A stretch of DNA of 64,000 nucleotides from positions 241,433-305,432 of the forward strand of contig FPIT01000006.1 of NCBI GenBank assembly GCA_900119285.1. The letters run 5' to 3'. The position numbers and the translations under genes are program-made. The DNA comes from Prevotellaceae bacterium HUN156 (GTDB taxonomy: Bacteria; Bacteroidota; Bacteroidia; Bacteroidales; Bacteroidaceae). Shown in pieces: positions 45,626 to 54,056 of the stretch. The notes below the pieces were generated by a model that did not search any database, was not told where the DNA came from, and worked only from the letters and a program-made list of their open reading frames with translations. Within the stretch, counting starts at the first letter, position 1; each line of letters opens with the position of its first letter.

Positions 45626-45817
45626 TTATTCTTCGGTAGCGCGCAGCTTCTGTACGTAAACAGCGTGTTCCATCTTGAGGCGCTTCAGTACAGATGGCTT
45701 ATCGAACTGCTGACGTGCACGAAGTTCCTTAACGACACCTGTCTTCTCAAACTTTCTCTTAAACTTCTTGAGGGCCTTCTCGATGTTCTCGCCTTCCTTT
45801 ACTGGTACAATAATCAT
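45626..45817 (-). CDS. rpsU: 30S ribosomal protein S21
   Basis: A 63-residue S21: MIIVPVKEGENIEKALKKFK, RKFEKTGVVKELRARQQFDK and PSVLKRLKMEHAVYVQ. Full length for Bacteroidota. A promoter lies about 65 bases upstream, with a small CGGCA-CTA-TGCCG hairpin in the leader at 45859-45871. Confidence 0.95.
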   Translation of the reverse strand: MIIVPVKEGENIEKALKKFKRKFEKTGVVKELRARQQFDKPSVLKRLKMEHAVYVQKLRATEE

Positions 45818-45882
45818 GTTGTTTCTTGATTTTAAATTTTAAATTAGACATATCTTTTCGGCACTATGCCGACAAAGCGGGT

Positions 45883-45914
45883 GCAAAATTACTACAATTT
45901 CGCCAAACAGCCAA
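45883..45914 (-). promoter_or_regulatory. Promoter of rpsU
   Basis: On the minus strand TTG (45912-45914), 20 bases, then TAATTTTGC (45883-45891). Confidence 0.6.
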
Positions 45915-45954
45915 GTTTTTTCCCGTTTTTTTCATCTTTTGGGGTGTAATTTCT

Positions 45955-47736
45955 TCAAATCGAGGTCGTTGCACGGGTCAACCAAGCCTTTTCTTCGACT
46001 GTTAAGTGCGGACTTAACAAACGGAAAACACGCTCATGATAATCATTCAACCACCTCGTCTCTTCTTCCGTCAATAGTTCTTTGATGATAGGCTTTGTAT
46101 CTATCGGGCAAAGTGTCAGCGTTTCAAAACGCAAGAAGCGACCACACTCTGTTTCTTCAGCAGGAACAATCAGCAATGTATTCTCGATGCGAACGCCAAA
46201 GCGGCCTTCTAGATAAACCCCAGGTTCGTCTGTTACCGTCATTCCAGCACGTAATGGAGCAGACTTCCATTCCATACGAATCTGATGAGGGCCTTCATGA
46301 ACATTCAAATAGCTTCCCACGCCATGTCCTGTGCCATGCATGAAGTTCAATCCATGCTGCCACAATGGTTGACGGGCGATGGCATCCAACTGAGTACCTC
46401 TTGCTCCGTCGGGGAAATGTAGCAGTTGCAGATCGATATGACCTTTCAGTACCAAGGTATACACCTTTCTTTGTTCTTCAGTTAATGGTCCTAAGGAGAT
46501 AGTACGCGTAATATCGGTTGTACCGTCTTGATACTGCGCACCACTATCCAACAGCAACAGCCCTTTCGCCCCCAAAGGAATATCCGTTTCTGGTGTAGCT
46601 TCATAATGTACAATAGCACCGTGAGCCTCATAGCCAGCAATGGTATCGAACGACAATCCACGATACTTGGGTTGTTCAGAACGTAATGCCTCCAACTTGC
46701 CTGCCACAGAGATCTCCGTCTGATTAGGATTTTCCTCCAACCACTTCAGGAACTTCACCATTGCCACACCATCGCGTACCATTGCACGACGGAAACCTTC
46801 TTGCTCCGCCTCAGTCTTAACGGCCTTCATCATAGGCACAGGCGAAGATTCCCTAACTATTTCACGCTTTGCAGCCTTCATCAGTACATAGTTTACCTCA
46901 TCAGGATCAAGCAGGATATTGTATTCAAAGTAGTCGCGCAGTCCTTGAGCAACACTATCGTAAGGTTCAACCTTAACATTGTGTTCTTGGAGATATGCCT
47001 CCACCTCTGTTGGAACTTTCTCCTTATTTATATATAAGGTAGCGCCCTTGCTATCAATCAACAGATAGGAAACAAAGACTGGATTACAATGCACATCCGA
47101 GCCACGCAGGTTGAGCGTCCACGCGATGTCATCAAGCGCAGCCATCAGCATACCATCAGCATGTAGAGAACGCAAAGCCTTGCGGATACGCACCAGCTTC
47201 GAGGATGTATCTTCACCCGTCAGCTCAACAGGTTGTATCTCTATGATGTTTTGTGGTATCGAAGGACGATCTTTCCAGATACGTGCCAACACATCAAAGT
47301 TTGTCTGTAAGGTGATACCGCCCTGAGCACGCAGGTCCGAAATCAGCTGCTCCACCGAAGCCGCGGATGCTGTCATACCATCAATGCCTACCGACTTATC
47401 CGTCATATCCGCCAGCTCTCTGCCCAGCCATTCTGCAATCGTAGGTGTTCCATCCACCTTCAGTTTCATCAACTGAAATTCTGTACCTTCCAACTGTTCT
47501 GCGGCAGCAATGAAATAGCGCGAGTCGGTCCATAGTGCAGCACTCGTCAGTGTTACCACTGCTGTTCCTGCAGACCCGTTGAATCCACTAATCCACTCCC
47601 TACCCTTCCAGTGGTCGGCAGTATATTCACTCTGATGCGGATCAGACGTCGGGAAAATGTATGCAGACAGTCGTTCACGCTTCAGTTCTTGGCGCAACAG
47701 TGCCAAGCGATCCTTTATTTCAATTCTATCTATCAT
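45955..47736 (-). CDS. Xaa-Pro aminopeptidase (aminopeptidase P)
   Basis: A 593-residue M24-family metallopeptidase that removes N-terminal residues before proline. Two creatinase-type N-terminal domains (SAYIFPTSDPHQSEYTADHW, ALWTDSRYFIAAAEQ) precede the pita-bread catalytic domain. The five dimetal ligands are visible: LLLLDSGAQYQDGTTDITRT (Asp, Asp), HGTGHGVGSYLNVHEG (His), VTDEPGVYLE (Glu) and FGVRIENTLLIV (Glu). The three-domain length is typical for this family in Bacteroidota. No signal peptide, so cytosolic. Confidence 0.92.
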   Translation of the reverse strand: MIDRIEIKDRLALLRQELKRERLSAYIFPTSDPHQSEYTADHWKGREWISGFNGSAGTAVVTLTSAALWTDSRYFIAAAEQLEGTEFQLMKLKVDGTPTIAEWLGRELADMTDKSVGIDGMTASAASVEQLISDLRAQGGITLQTNFDVLARIWKDRPSIPQNIIEIQPVELTGEDTSSKLVRIRKALRSLHADGMLMAALDDIAWTLNLRGSDVHCNPVFVSYLLIDSKGATLYINKEKVPTEVEAYLQEHNVKVEPYDSVAQGLRDYFEYNILLDPDEVNYVLMKAAKREIVRESSPVPMMKAVKTEAEQEGFRRAMVRDGVAMVKFLKWLEENPNQTEISVAGKLEALRSEQPKYRGLSFDTIAGYEAHGAIVHYEATPETDIPLGAKGLLLLDSGAQYQDGTTDITRTISLGPLTEEQRKVYTLVLKGHIDLQLLHFPDGARGTQLDAIARQPLWQHGLNFMHGTGHGVGSYLNVHEGPHQIRMEWKSAPLRAGMTVTDEPGVYLEGRFGVRIENTLLIVPAEETECGRFLRFETLTLCPIDTKPIIKELLTEEETRWLNDYHERVFRLLSPHLTVEEKAWLTRATTSI

Positions 47737-47759
47737 CTGTTATTATAAACAATGTCTTT

Positions 47760-47768
47760 GCAAAGTTA
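47760..47768 (-). promoter_or_regulatory. -7 element of aminopeptidase P promoter
   Basis: TAACTTTGC on the minus strand, 24 bases before the start. A TTTG exists 16 bases further upstream, slightly close for a -33. Confidence 0.45.
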
Positions 47769-48129
47769 ATGCTTTTTTTAGAAACAAAGAAGGCTGTCGG
47801 AGTTTATTAATAGAAAACGAACACAACAAGCCATAGCTACTTTTAAAACAACTTGCATAAAAATATTATTCACATTCACGCGTAAACCACTGAAATATCG
47901 GCCGTTAAGTGTGAATATTATTTTTATCTGCCAATCGTTCCTGCATCTATAAAACAAATCAAAATGAATGTTAATTTCCGACCATATTATTTGAGTAGCA
48001 TCATAATTATTACCATCCATTTCGACATAACACCCTCTTATAACTGGCTTATTTTCAGATACTTAAGCTAAAAGATTCTTGTATCCTTATCAACTATTCC
48101 CATCTTCTTTGTTAGCTTTTCCAGTTTCG
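47769..48129. other. Intergenic stretch without recognised gene
   Basis: Together with the next ~210 bases this forms a 606-base gap between divergent genes. It is AT-rich. An imperfect inverted repeat, AAAATATTATTCACA (47860-47874) and TGTGAATATTATTTT (47910-47924), is the only structure I see; an 80-codon minus-strand frame shows no protein-like features. Confidence 0.5.
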
Positions 48130-48195
48130 TGCGACGGCCGTCGAAAATATATGCGACGGTTGTCGCAGATATTTGCGACAGTCATCGAAAGTTAA
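48130..48195. repeat. 22-bp-period palindromic array (array D, three units)
   Basis: Units start at 48130, 48152 and 48174, each opening TGCGAC. Cores: CGACGGCCGTCG, TGCGACGGTTGTCGCA and TGCGACAGTCATCGA. Same period and symmetry as arrays A, B, C and E, with unrelated arm sequence. It lies about 80 bases before the GH2 promoter. Confidence 0.7.
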
Positions 48196-48276
48196 ATATC
48201 AGCATGATTTGTCAGACAAGATAGATGCATCCAGGCGATAAAATAGTTATAGTCTAAGCCCTCAAACTCCCAAACA

Positions 48277-48309
48277 TTTGGCGATTAATGGATTTTTTAG
48301 TATCTTTGC
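48277..48309 (+). promoter_or_regulatory. Promoter of GH2 gene
   Basis: TTTG at 48277-48280, 20 bases, TATCTTTGC at 48301-48309, 33 bases before the start. Confidence 0.75.
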
Positions 48310-48342
48310 AACTCGCAAAAACGAATAAAACCTATATCAAAC

Positions 48343-50151
48343 ATGAAGCAGATTCTCTTTACTTTACTACTACAAAGCCTCATCGTTAGCACGGCTCGCG
48401 CCACCGTTGTAACACAAATCAGTAATGTCATGGCTCGCCAAACGACATCGCTGAACGGACAATGGAACTACATCGTAGACGTGCAGGAGGAGGGCTACTA
48501 CGATTACCGCATGAACCTGAACCGCTGGGGATTCTTCTTGAATGCCAAGCCTCAACAGCCCGAGGACCTGATAGAATACGACTTCGACAAGGCTCCTACT
48601 ATGCAGATACCTGGCGACTGGAATACTCAGGACGAGAAACTATTCTTCTACGAGGGCACCGTTTGGTTTAAGCGTTCCTTCGAATGGCACCAGACTGCAG
48701 GACGCCATACGCTGCTTTACTTCGGAGCAGCAAATTACGACACTCACGTATATGTAAACGGCAAGCATGCTGGACATCATGTAGGTGGATTCACACCTTT
48801 TAATCTGGACGTAACTGAACTGCTGAAGGATGGTGAGAATGTGGTTATCGTAAAAGTGGACAACAAGCGACGTGCAGAGAATGTGCCTACTCTCATTTTC
48901 GACTGGTGGAACTATGGCGGCATCACACGCGATGTTTGTCTTATAGATGTAGCAGAAACGTATATTGAGAACTTTAGTCTACAACTTGATAAGGCTATCA
49001 ATGGAAAGAAGCGCACACTGGATTTCTCACTGAAGCTCAACAAGCCCGTTAATAATCAGCAGGTGACACTCAGTATTCCGGAGTTAAAGGTAAAACAGCA
49101 GTATATGACTGATGCCGAAGGCAAAATTTCCAATTGTCAATTATCAATTTCCAATTCAAAACTGACGCTCTGGTCACCCAAGAATCCTAAGCGCTATCGC
49201 GTGGAAGTCAGCATGAATGGCGAAACACTGGTAGACTCCATCGGATTCCGCACCATCGAGACGCGAGGCAAGCAGCTGCTACTGAATGGCAACCCCATCT
49301 TCTTGAAGGGCATCAGCATCCATGAAGAGAAGCCCAATGGTGGCGGACGCGCCAATGGAACGAGCGACGCTCACACACTACTTTCGTGGGCAAAAGAATT
49401 AGGATGTAACTTTGTACGTTTGGCTCACTATCCACACAACGAATATATGGTTCGCGAGGCTGAGCGTATGGGAATCTTAGTGTGGAGCGAGATCCCCTGC
49501 TACTGGACCATCGACTGGAAGAACACAGAGACTTACAATAATGCACAACAGCAGGTGACCGACATGATACAGCGCGACCAGAACCGTGCCAACATCATCA
49601 TCTGGAGCATTGCCAACGAGACACCCCACTCACCTGAGCGCGACCAGTTCTTGGGACGTCTAGCACAATATGCACGTAGTCTCGACAATACCCGTCTTAT
49701 CTCTATGGCAATGGAGGTTACATCGGCATCAAATTACAAGAACCGCCTACAAGACAACATGAGCAAGTATGTTGACGTGGTATCTTTCAATCAGTATATA
49801 GGCTGGTATCGCGATGTAAACGACGCGCCTAAGATGGTGTGGGAAATACCATACGACAAGCCAGTCATCATCAGCGAGTTTGGTGGTGGCGCTAAATATG
49901 GCCTACATGGTGCGAAGAACCAACGTTGGACAGAAGAATTTCAGGAGAATCTGTATCGCGAGAATGTAGCCATGCTCGACAAGATTGACGGACTGGCAGG
50001 TACCTCGCCCTGGATTCTCAAAGACTTCCGCTCACCTCGTCGCGTGCTGAATGGCATCCAAGACTACTATAACAGGAAGGGACTCTTCTCTGATAAAGGA
50101 GAAAAGAAGAAAGCTTTCTACGTACTCAAACAGTGGTATGAGGGCAAATAG
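48343..50151 (+). CDS. Secreted GH2 glycoside hydrolase (beta-galactosidase/glucuronidase type)
   Basis: A 602-residue GH2 enzyme with a signal peptide (MKQILFTLLLQSLIVSTARA). A jelly-roll sugar-binding domain (KRSFEWHQTAGRHTLLYFGA, DTHVYVNGKHAGHHVGGFTP) and an Ig-like domain precede the TIM barrel. The acid/base Glu is Glu426 in WSIANETP and the nucleophile Glu512 in VIISEFGGG. Subfamily and substrate (galactoside, glucuronide or other) cannot be fixed. Residues about 261-272 (KISNCQLSISNS) are encoded by a heptamer array and interrupt the Ig-like domain. Confidence 0.88.
   Translation: MKQILFTLLLQSLIVSTARATVVTQISNVMARQTTSLNGQWNYIVDVQEEGYYDYRMNLNRWGFFLNAKPQQPEDLIEYDFDKAPTMQIPGDWNTQDEKLFFYEGTVWFKRSFEWHQTAGRHTLLYFGAANYDTHVYVNGKHAGHHVGGFTPFNLDVTELLKDGENVVIVKVDNKRRAENVPTLIFDWWNYGGITRDVCLIDVAETYIENFSLQLDKAINGKKRTLDFSLKLNKPVNNQQVTLSIPELKVKQQYMTDAEGKISNCQLSISNSKLTLWSPKNPKRYRVEVSMNGETLVDSIGFRTIETRGKQLLLNGNPIFLKGISIHEEKPNGGGRANGTSDAHTLLSWAKELGCNFVRLAHYPHNEYMVREAERMGILVWSEIPCYWTIDWKNTETYNNAQQQVTDMIQRDQNRANIIIWSIANETPHSPERDQFLGRLAQYARSLDNTRLISMAMEVTSASNYKNRLQDNMSKYVDVVSFNQYIGWYRDVNDAPKMVWEIPYDKPVIISEFGGGAKYGLHGAKNQRWTEEFQENLYRENVAMLDKIDGLAGTSPWILKDFRSPRRVLNGIQDYYNRKGLFSDKGEKKKAFYVLKQWYEGK
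49124..49158. repeat. Heptamer array inside GH2 gene
   Basis: AAATTTC, CAATTGT, CAATTAT, CAATTTC and CAATTCA at exact 7-base steps. The coding strand carries the CAAT orientation, which has no TGA stop. Confidence 0.75.
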
Positions 50152-50249
50152 CAGCGAATTTTGTCATACGGACTTTGCAAAGCCGATAGTTTTCATATTT
50201 AATAACATATTATTTTTGAATAATGATTTATCTTTTATGAATTATTTCG

Positions 50250-50258
50250 TAACTTTGC
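50250..50258 (+). promoter_or_regulatory. -7 element of mdh promoter
   Basis: TAACTTTGC, 32 bases before the mdh start. No clear TTG at the right distance upstream. Confidence 0.5.
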
Positions 50259-50290
50259 AGACAGTTAAATTCTAAACAAAATATTTTATT

Positions 50291-51277
50291 ATGGCATTTT
50301 TAACAGACGAGAAATTGGTGATTGTTGGCGCCGGTGGTATGATCGGTTCTAACATGGTTCAGAGTGTGTTGATGCTGGGTCTGACTCCCAACATCTGTTT
50401 GTATGATATCTATGAGCCCGGTGTTCATGGTGTATATGATGAGATGTGCCACTGCGCTTTCCCTGGTGCAAACATTTCTTATACCGTTGATCCTAAGGAG
50501 GCTTTCACTGGTGCTAAGTACATCATCTCTTCAGGTGGTGCTCCCCGTAAGGAGGGTATGACCCGTGAGGATCTGCTGAAGGGTAACTGCCAGATTGCAG
50601 CTGACTTCGGTGAGAACATCAAGAAGTACTGCCCCGATGTAAAGCACGTGGTAGTTATCTTCAACCCCGCAGACGTAACAGCTCTGACCGCTCTGATTCA
50701 CTCAGGTCTGAAGCCCAATCAGCTGACCTCTCTGGCAGCTTTGGACTCTACCCGTCTGCAGCAGCAGCTCGCTCAGGAGTTCGGCGTTCGTCAGGACAAG
50801 GTAACTAACGCTTACACCTATGGTGGTCATGGTGAGCAGATGGCTGTATTCGCAAGCAAGGCGCTTATCGATGGTAAGCCTCTCTCAGAGCTTCCTCTCT
50901 CAGACGAGCGTTGGGCAGAAATCAAGCACATGACAACTCAGGGTGGTAGCAATATCATTAAGCTCCGTGGCCGTTCTTCATTCCAGAGCCCCGCATATCA
51001 GGCTGTTAAGATGATCGAAGGTGCTATGGGTGGTGAGCCTTTCAAGTGGCCTGCAGGTTGCTATGTTAACGCTTATGGCTTCAAGAATGTAATGATGGCT
51101 ATGCCTACTACTATCGACAAGGATGGTGTTCACTTCACTCAGCCCGAGGGTACTGCAGAAGAGATGGCAGCTCTCCAGGCTTCTTACGAGCACCTGCAGA
51201 AGATGCGCGACGAGATTATCTCTCTCGGTATCATTCCTGCTGTTGAGGACTGGGGCAAGGACAATGCAAACTTGTAA
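50291..51277 (+). CDS. mdh: Malate dehydrogenase
   Basis: A 328-residue NAD-dependent malate dehydrogenase of the Bacteroidota type. The Rossmann motif is VIVGAGGMIGSNMVQ; the substrate-binding loop is GGAPRKEGMTREDLLKGN; the catalytic His lies in TYGGHGEQM. It interconverts malate and oxaloacetate, in Prevotella mainly in the reductive branch to succinate. Codon choice (GGT, GCT, GTT, CTG-rich) is visibly more biased than in neighbouring envelope genes, as expected for high expression. A heptamer-like repeat starts right after its stop, followed by a strong terminator. Confidence 0.9.
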   Translation: MAFLTDEKLVIVGAGGMIGSNMVQSVLMLGLTPNICLYDIYEPGVHGVYDEMCHCAFPGANISYTVDPKEAFTGAKYIISSGGAPRKEGMTREDLLKGNCQIAADFGENIKKYCPDVKHVVVIFNPADVTALTALIHSGLKPNQLTSLAALDSTRLQQQLAQEFGVRQDKVTNAYTYGGHGEQMAVFASKALIDGKPLSELPLSDERWAEIKHMTTQGGSNIIKLRGRSSFQSPAYQAVKMIEGAMGGEPFKWPAGCYVNAYGFKNVMMAMPTTIDKDGVHFTQPEGTAEEMAALQASYEHLQKMRDEIISLGIIPAVEDWGKDNANL

Positions 51278-51315
51278 AAGTTGAAAAAATGAAAGTTGAA
51301 AGTTGAGGACTTGAG
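51278..51315. repeat. Degenerate heptamer array after mdh stop
   Basis: AAGTTGA units with TGA at 51282, 51290, 51297, 51304 and 51312, 7-8 bases apart, starting at the base after the mdh stop codon. Confidence 0.55.
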
Positions 51316-51328
51316 ACTTTCGTAATAA

Positions 51329-51373
51329 AAAACGAGGCGTTCGCAGAATCTTTTTGCGAGCGCCTCGTTTTGT
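51329..51373 (+). terminator. Terminator of mdh
   Basis: AAAACGAGGCG (51329-51339) pairs with CGCCTCGTTTT (51361-51371), with an inner TTCGCA/TGCGAG extension; TGTTT follows. Very stable. Confidence 0.85.
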
Positions 51374-51385
51374 TTCTATCTTTGC
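51353..51385 (+). promoter_or_regulatory. Promoter-like sequence without downstream gene
   Basis: TTTG (51353-51356), 20 bases, TATCTTTGC (51377-51385): a full consensus match, but no + strand reading frame follows. It could drive a small RNA. Confidence 0.45.
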
Positions 51386-51390
51386 ACCAT

Positions 51391-51480
51391 CGAAGAATTT
51401 AGAAACCTTCGAAAAAGTTTAGTAGTTTTTTCATAGTAATTGGATTGTTTTGCCCGTCGAGAAGACGGGCATTTATTATT
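51391..51480 (+). ncRNA. Candidate small RNA
   Basis: The ~90 bases after the promoter-like element hold a hairpin TCGAAG/CTTCGA (51394-51416 region) and end in GCCCGTC-GAGAA-GACGGGC (51452-51470) followed by ATTTATTATTT, a terminator form. No protein frame. Promoter plus terminator with nothing coding between them is the sole evidence. Confidence 0.3.
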
Positions 51481-51485
51481 TCCAT

Positions 51486-52139
51486 TCAGAACATATAGCT
51501 CAGAGACAGTTGTATATTACGATTCTTTCCGCCATTATATGCCTTAGAAGTATCGGTAAGTCCGTGAATATAGCGTACATTATAAAACAGATGTTCAGAG
51601 AGTTGACCACCTACACCTACCACTAATCCAAAGTCTACCTTCTTTGATATATCATAGGTATAATCCGTATCCTCATCATATAGCTCATTCTTTTTCCATA
51701 AGAGATACCCCACCTGCGGACCACATTCAAAATAAAGCGCACTCACTGGATAGAATTTCAATGTTACAGGAACAGTTAAGTAATGACTGGTAACAGAGTA
51801 TTCTTTCTTGCTCGCGCCTTCTTCAGAGCTATACTCATAGTATTCGTCTTTATACCCCTGCATAGAATAGATGAGGTCAGTTTCTACATCAAACTTCTTC
51901 GACAACATCCAGTTCATGACACCACCAATGTGGAAACTCTTTTTCTTCTTAAAACCAGATTCAATATAAGTGGATACTTCATGACCAGATTCGTCAGAAG
52001 CACTTGTAACAATGTGTTCATGATCTGACTCCCAAGAAATATTCGCTCCAGCCTTGACACCAAACTGGACATTCTGGGCATAGCCACAAATAACACTCAT
52101 AAGAAAGATTCCTGATGCAACAATTCTTTTCATCTTCAT
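51486..52139 (-). CDS. Outer-membrane beta-barrel protein (PF13568-like)
   Basis: A 217-residue porin-like protein with signal peptide (MKMKRIVASGIFLMSVICGYA). The mature part alternates amphipathic strands and ends in aromatic residue (NIQLSLSYMF), as outer-membrane barrels do. FGVKAGANISW near the N-terminus and DVETDLIYSMQGYKDEY match the OMP_b-brl_2 family common in Bacteroidota. Function unknown; it has a paralogue at 63458. Confidence 0.75.
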   Translation of the reverse strand: MKMKRIVASGIFLMSVICGYAQNVQFGVKAGANISWESDHEHIVTSASDESGHEVSTYIESGFKKKKSFHIGGVMNWMLSKKFDVETDLIYSMQGYKDEYYEYSSEEGASKKEYSVTSHYLTVPVTLKFYPVSALYFECGPQVGYLLWKKNELYDEDTDYTYDISKKVDFGLVVGVGGQLSEHLFYNVRYIHGLTDTSKAYNGGKNRNIQLSLSYMF

Positions 52140-52234
52140 ATAATTTAGTTGTTTCTTTTAAAAACGCATTTTCTTACAAAATATTATAAAGAAAAAAATA
52201 AAATGTTAGAGCATCTTCCTCACATTATACAAAT

Positions 52235-52258
52235 AAAAAAGCCTCAACTATGAGGCTT
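52235..52258 (-). terminator. Terminator of gamma-carbonic anhydrase-like gene
   Basis: On the minus strand AGCCTCA-TAGT-TGAGGCT followed by TTTTTATTTG (complement of 52235-52257), 15 bases after the stop at 52273. Confidence 0.75.
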
Positions 52259-52272
52259 CTATATATCAGCAT

Positions 52273-52794
52273 TTAATATCTGCAATCAGGATTCTCGTCC
52301 ATATAAATCTTGGCATACTCTACATAGTGTTTCGAGTTATCTGTCTGCCCAGGTCGGACGGGTTTGAGATATTTGGCAGGAACGCCACCCCATATCTCAC
52401 CTGCAGGAATCTTCGTATTCTGCAGCACTAAGGCACCAGCAGCAACTATAGAACCTTCACCGACCTCACAGCCATCAAGCAATGTAGAACCCATACCTAT
52501 CAATGCTCCATCATGAATGGTACAAGCATGAACGGTGACATTATGACCTATGGTTACATCTGAGCCAATAAGGGTGGGTCCCGTCTCATGGGTAACATGA
52601 ATGCATGAACCATCTTGCACATTAGTGCGATTACCAATAGTGATGGGAGCAACATCGCCACGCACTACAGCATTGAACCAAATGGAACATTCATCGCCCA
52701 TTGTGACATCGCCAATAATAGTGGCGTTCTCACTGAAGTAGCAATCCTTGCCCCATTGAGGAGTGAGACCTTTGTAACTTTTTATTAGTGCCAT
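52273..52794 (-). CDS. Gamma-carbonic anhydrase-like protein (hexapeptide repeat)
   Basis: A 173-residue left-handed beta-helix protein of the gamma-class carbonic anhydrase/YrdA/PaaY family. Hexapeptide turns are visible (ATIIGDVTMGDECSIWFNAV, RGDVAPITIGNRTNVQDGS). The three metal-binding His are retained: CIHVTHETGP, IGHNVTVHACTIHDG. Such proteins bind zinc or iron and may hydrate CO2, but many have other or no known activity. It begins 5 bases after kdtA, in one operon. Confidence 0.85.
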   Translation of the reverse strand: MALIKSYKGLTPQWGKDCYFSENATIIGDVTMGDECSIWFNAVVRGDVAPITIGNRTNVQDGSCIHVTHETGPTLIGSDVTIGHNVTVHACTIHDGALIGMGSTLLDGCEVGEGSIVAAGALVLQNTKIPAGEIWGGVPAKYLKPVRPGQTDNSKHYVEYAKIYMDENPDCRY

Positions 52795-52799
52795 ATTAT

Positions 52800-54029
52800 T
52801 TAAAATACGGAAGAGAGAATCTTCTTTGTTGCTCCGGAAAGACTAGCGACATATGCACCAGACTTCTCTCCAAGTTCATGAGCCAACGTCGGATGCTCAA
52901 CAAAGCCCTGCATAATACGGTTGAAATCATCGGCATTACCAATCTCCATTCCGCCACCACAAGCTTTCAAGCCCTGAGCCTCTTGGAATCGCTGGTTGTT
53001 GGGACCAAAGATTACAGGCACATCCCATACGGCAGCCTCCAATGTGTTATGTATACCAACACCGAAGCCGCCACCAACATAGGTAACATCGGCATAGTGG
53101 TAGATACTGCTTAGTAAGCCAAAGCAGTTGATAATGAGAACCTCTAGTTTCTCTAGTTCTTCTAGATTATCTAGCTTTTCTAGAGCCGTATAACGTGCAA
53201 CCTTACGACCAGCCAACAGTTTCTCTATCTGTTGCAGATGCTCTTCACCAATGACATGCGGAGCAATAACGAGTTTCCAATCAGGATGCTCATTGAACCA
53301 AGGAATAAAGACTTCCTCATCGGGTTGCCATGAAGAACCAGCAATAAAACATTTACTATTACCCTTGAACTGATCAACGATAGGCAACTGCTTAGCAGCC
53401 TCCTTTATTTGCAGTACTCGGTCGAAACGAGTATCACCCACAACAGTAACATCGTTAATGCCTATTGTAGACAACAACTCACGGCTTTCTTCATTCTGCA
53501 CAAAGAAATGAGTGAAGCATCTCAATACACGAGAATACTGATAACCATACCAGCGGAAGAACACTTGACCAGGACGGAAGATGCTGCTGACACTGTAGAC
53601 AGGTACGCCACGATGGCGAAGGATGTGTAGGTAGTTATACCAGAACTCATACTTGATGAAGAATGCCATCACTGGACGGATAGTACGCAGGAAACGACGT
53701 GCATTCAGTATGGTATCGAGTGGCAAATAGCAGATAATATCTGCCCCCTCATAGTTTTTACGAACCTCATAACCCGAGGGTGAGAAGAATGTAAGCAGAA
53801 TCTTATACTCTGGATGCTCGCGACGCAACTGCTCCATCAAAGGACGCCCTTGCTCAAACTCACCCAGTGATGCAGCATGGAACCACACATACTGAGCTTG
53901 TGGGTCTAACTTCTCCTTGATGGTGCGGATGGCATTACGCTCACCACGCCACATCTTGCGCACCTTCTCATTGAAAATACTGAGAACGGCAACACCGCAG
54001 AGGTAGAGAAATATGACGAGATTATACAC
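52800..54029 (-). CDS. kdtA: 3-deoxy-D-manno-octulosonic acid (Kdo) transferase
   Basis: A 409-residue WaaA/KdtA, which adds Kdo from CMP-Kdo to lipid IVA at the inner membrane. An N-terminal anchor (MYNLVIFLYLCGVAVLSIF) precedes the two GT-B lobes; WFHAASLGEFEQGRPLM (catalytic Glu region), FIKYEFWYNYLHILRHRGVP, DTRFDRVLQI and VTYVGGGFGVGIHNTLEAAV are conserved. Residues about 283-297 (LEKLDNLEELEKLEV) come from a nonamer repeat array inserted in the loop before the IINCFGLLSSIYHYADV block. Downstream is the gamma-CA-like gene. Confidence 0.92.
   Translation of the reverse strand: MYNLVIFLYLCGVAVLSIFNEKVRKMWRGERNAIRTIKEKLDPQAQYVWFHAASLGEFEQGRPLMEQLRREHPEYKILLTFFSPSGYEVRKNYEGADIICYLPLDTILNARRFLRTIRPVMAFFIKYEFWYNYLHILRHRGVPVYSVSSIFRPGQVFFRWYGYQYSRVLRCFTHFFVQNEESRELLSTIGINDVTVVGDTRFDRVLQIKEAAKQLPIVDQFKGNSKCFIAGSSWQPDEEVFIPWFNEHPDWKLVIAPHVIGEEHLQQIEKLLAGRKVARYTALEKLDNLEELEKLEVLIINCFGLLSSIYHYADVTYVGGGFGVGIHNTLEAAVWDVPVIFGPNNQRFQEAQGLKACGGGMEIGNADDFNRIMQGFVEHPTLAHELGEKSGAYVASLSGATKKILSSVF
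53142..53186. repeat. Nonamer CTAG array in frame inside kdtA
   Basis: CTAG at 53144, 53153, 53162, 53171 and 53180, exactly nine bases apart. Read in the gene's frame each unit is CTA GAn nnn, giving the tripeptides LEK, LDN, LEE, LEK, LEV. Confidence 0.9.
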
Positions 54030-54056
54030 TGGATTAAAGATTAGACTTATTAAACA

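Noticed and set aside
45826..45848. Another heptamer array upstream of rpsU
   Set aside because: Two ATTTTAA units only, in AT-rich sequence; below what I would call an array.
45859..45871. Riboswitch or autoregulatory element in the rpsU leader
   Set aside because: Only a 5-bp CGGCA/TGCCG hairpin is visible, too little to support a regulatory element.
47778..48020. 80-codon minus-strand reading frame in the 606-base gap
   Set aside because: No ribosome site, promoter or protein-like features; composition matches AT-rich intergenic DNA.
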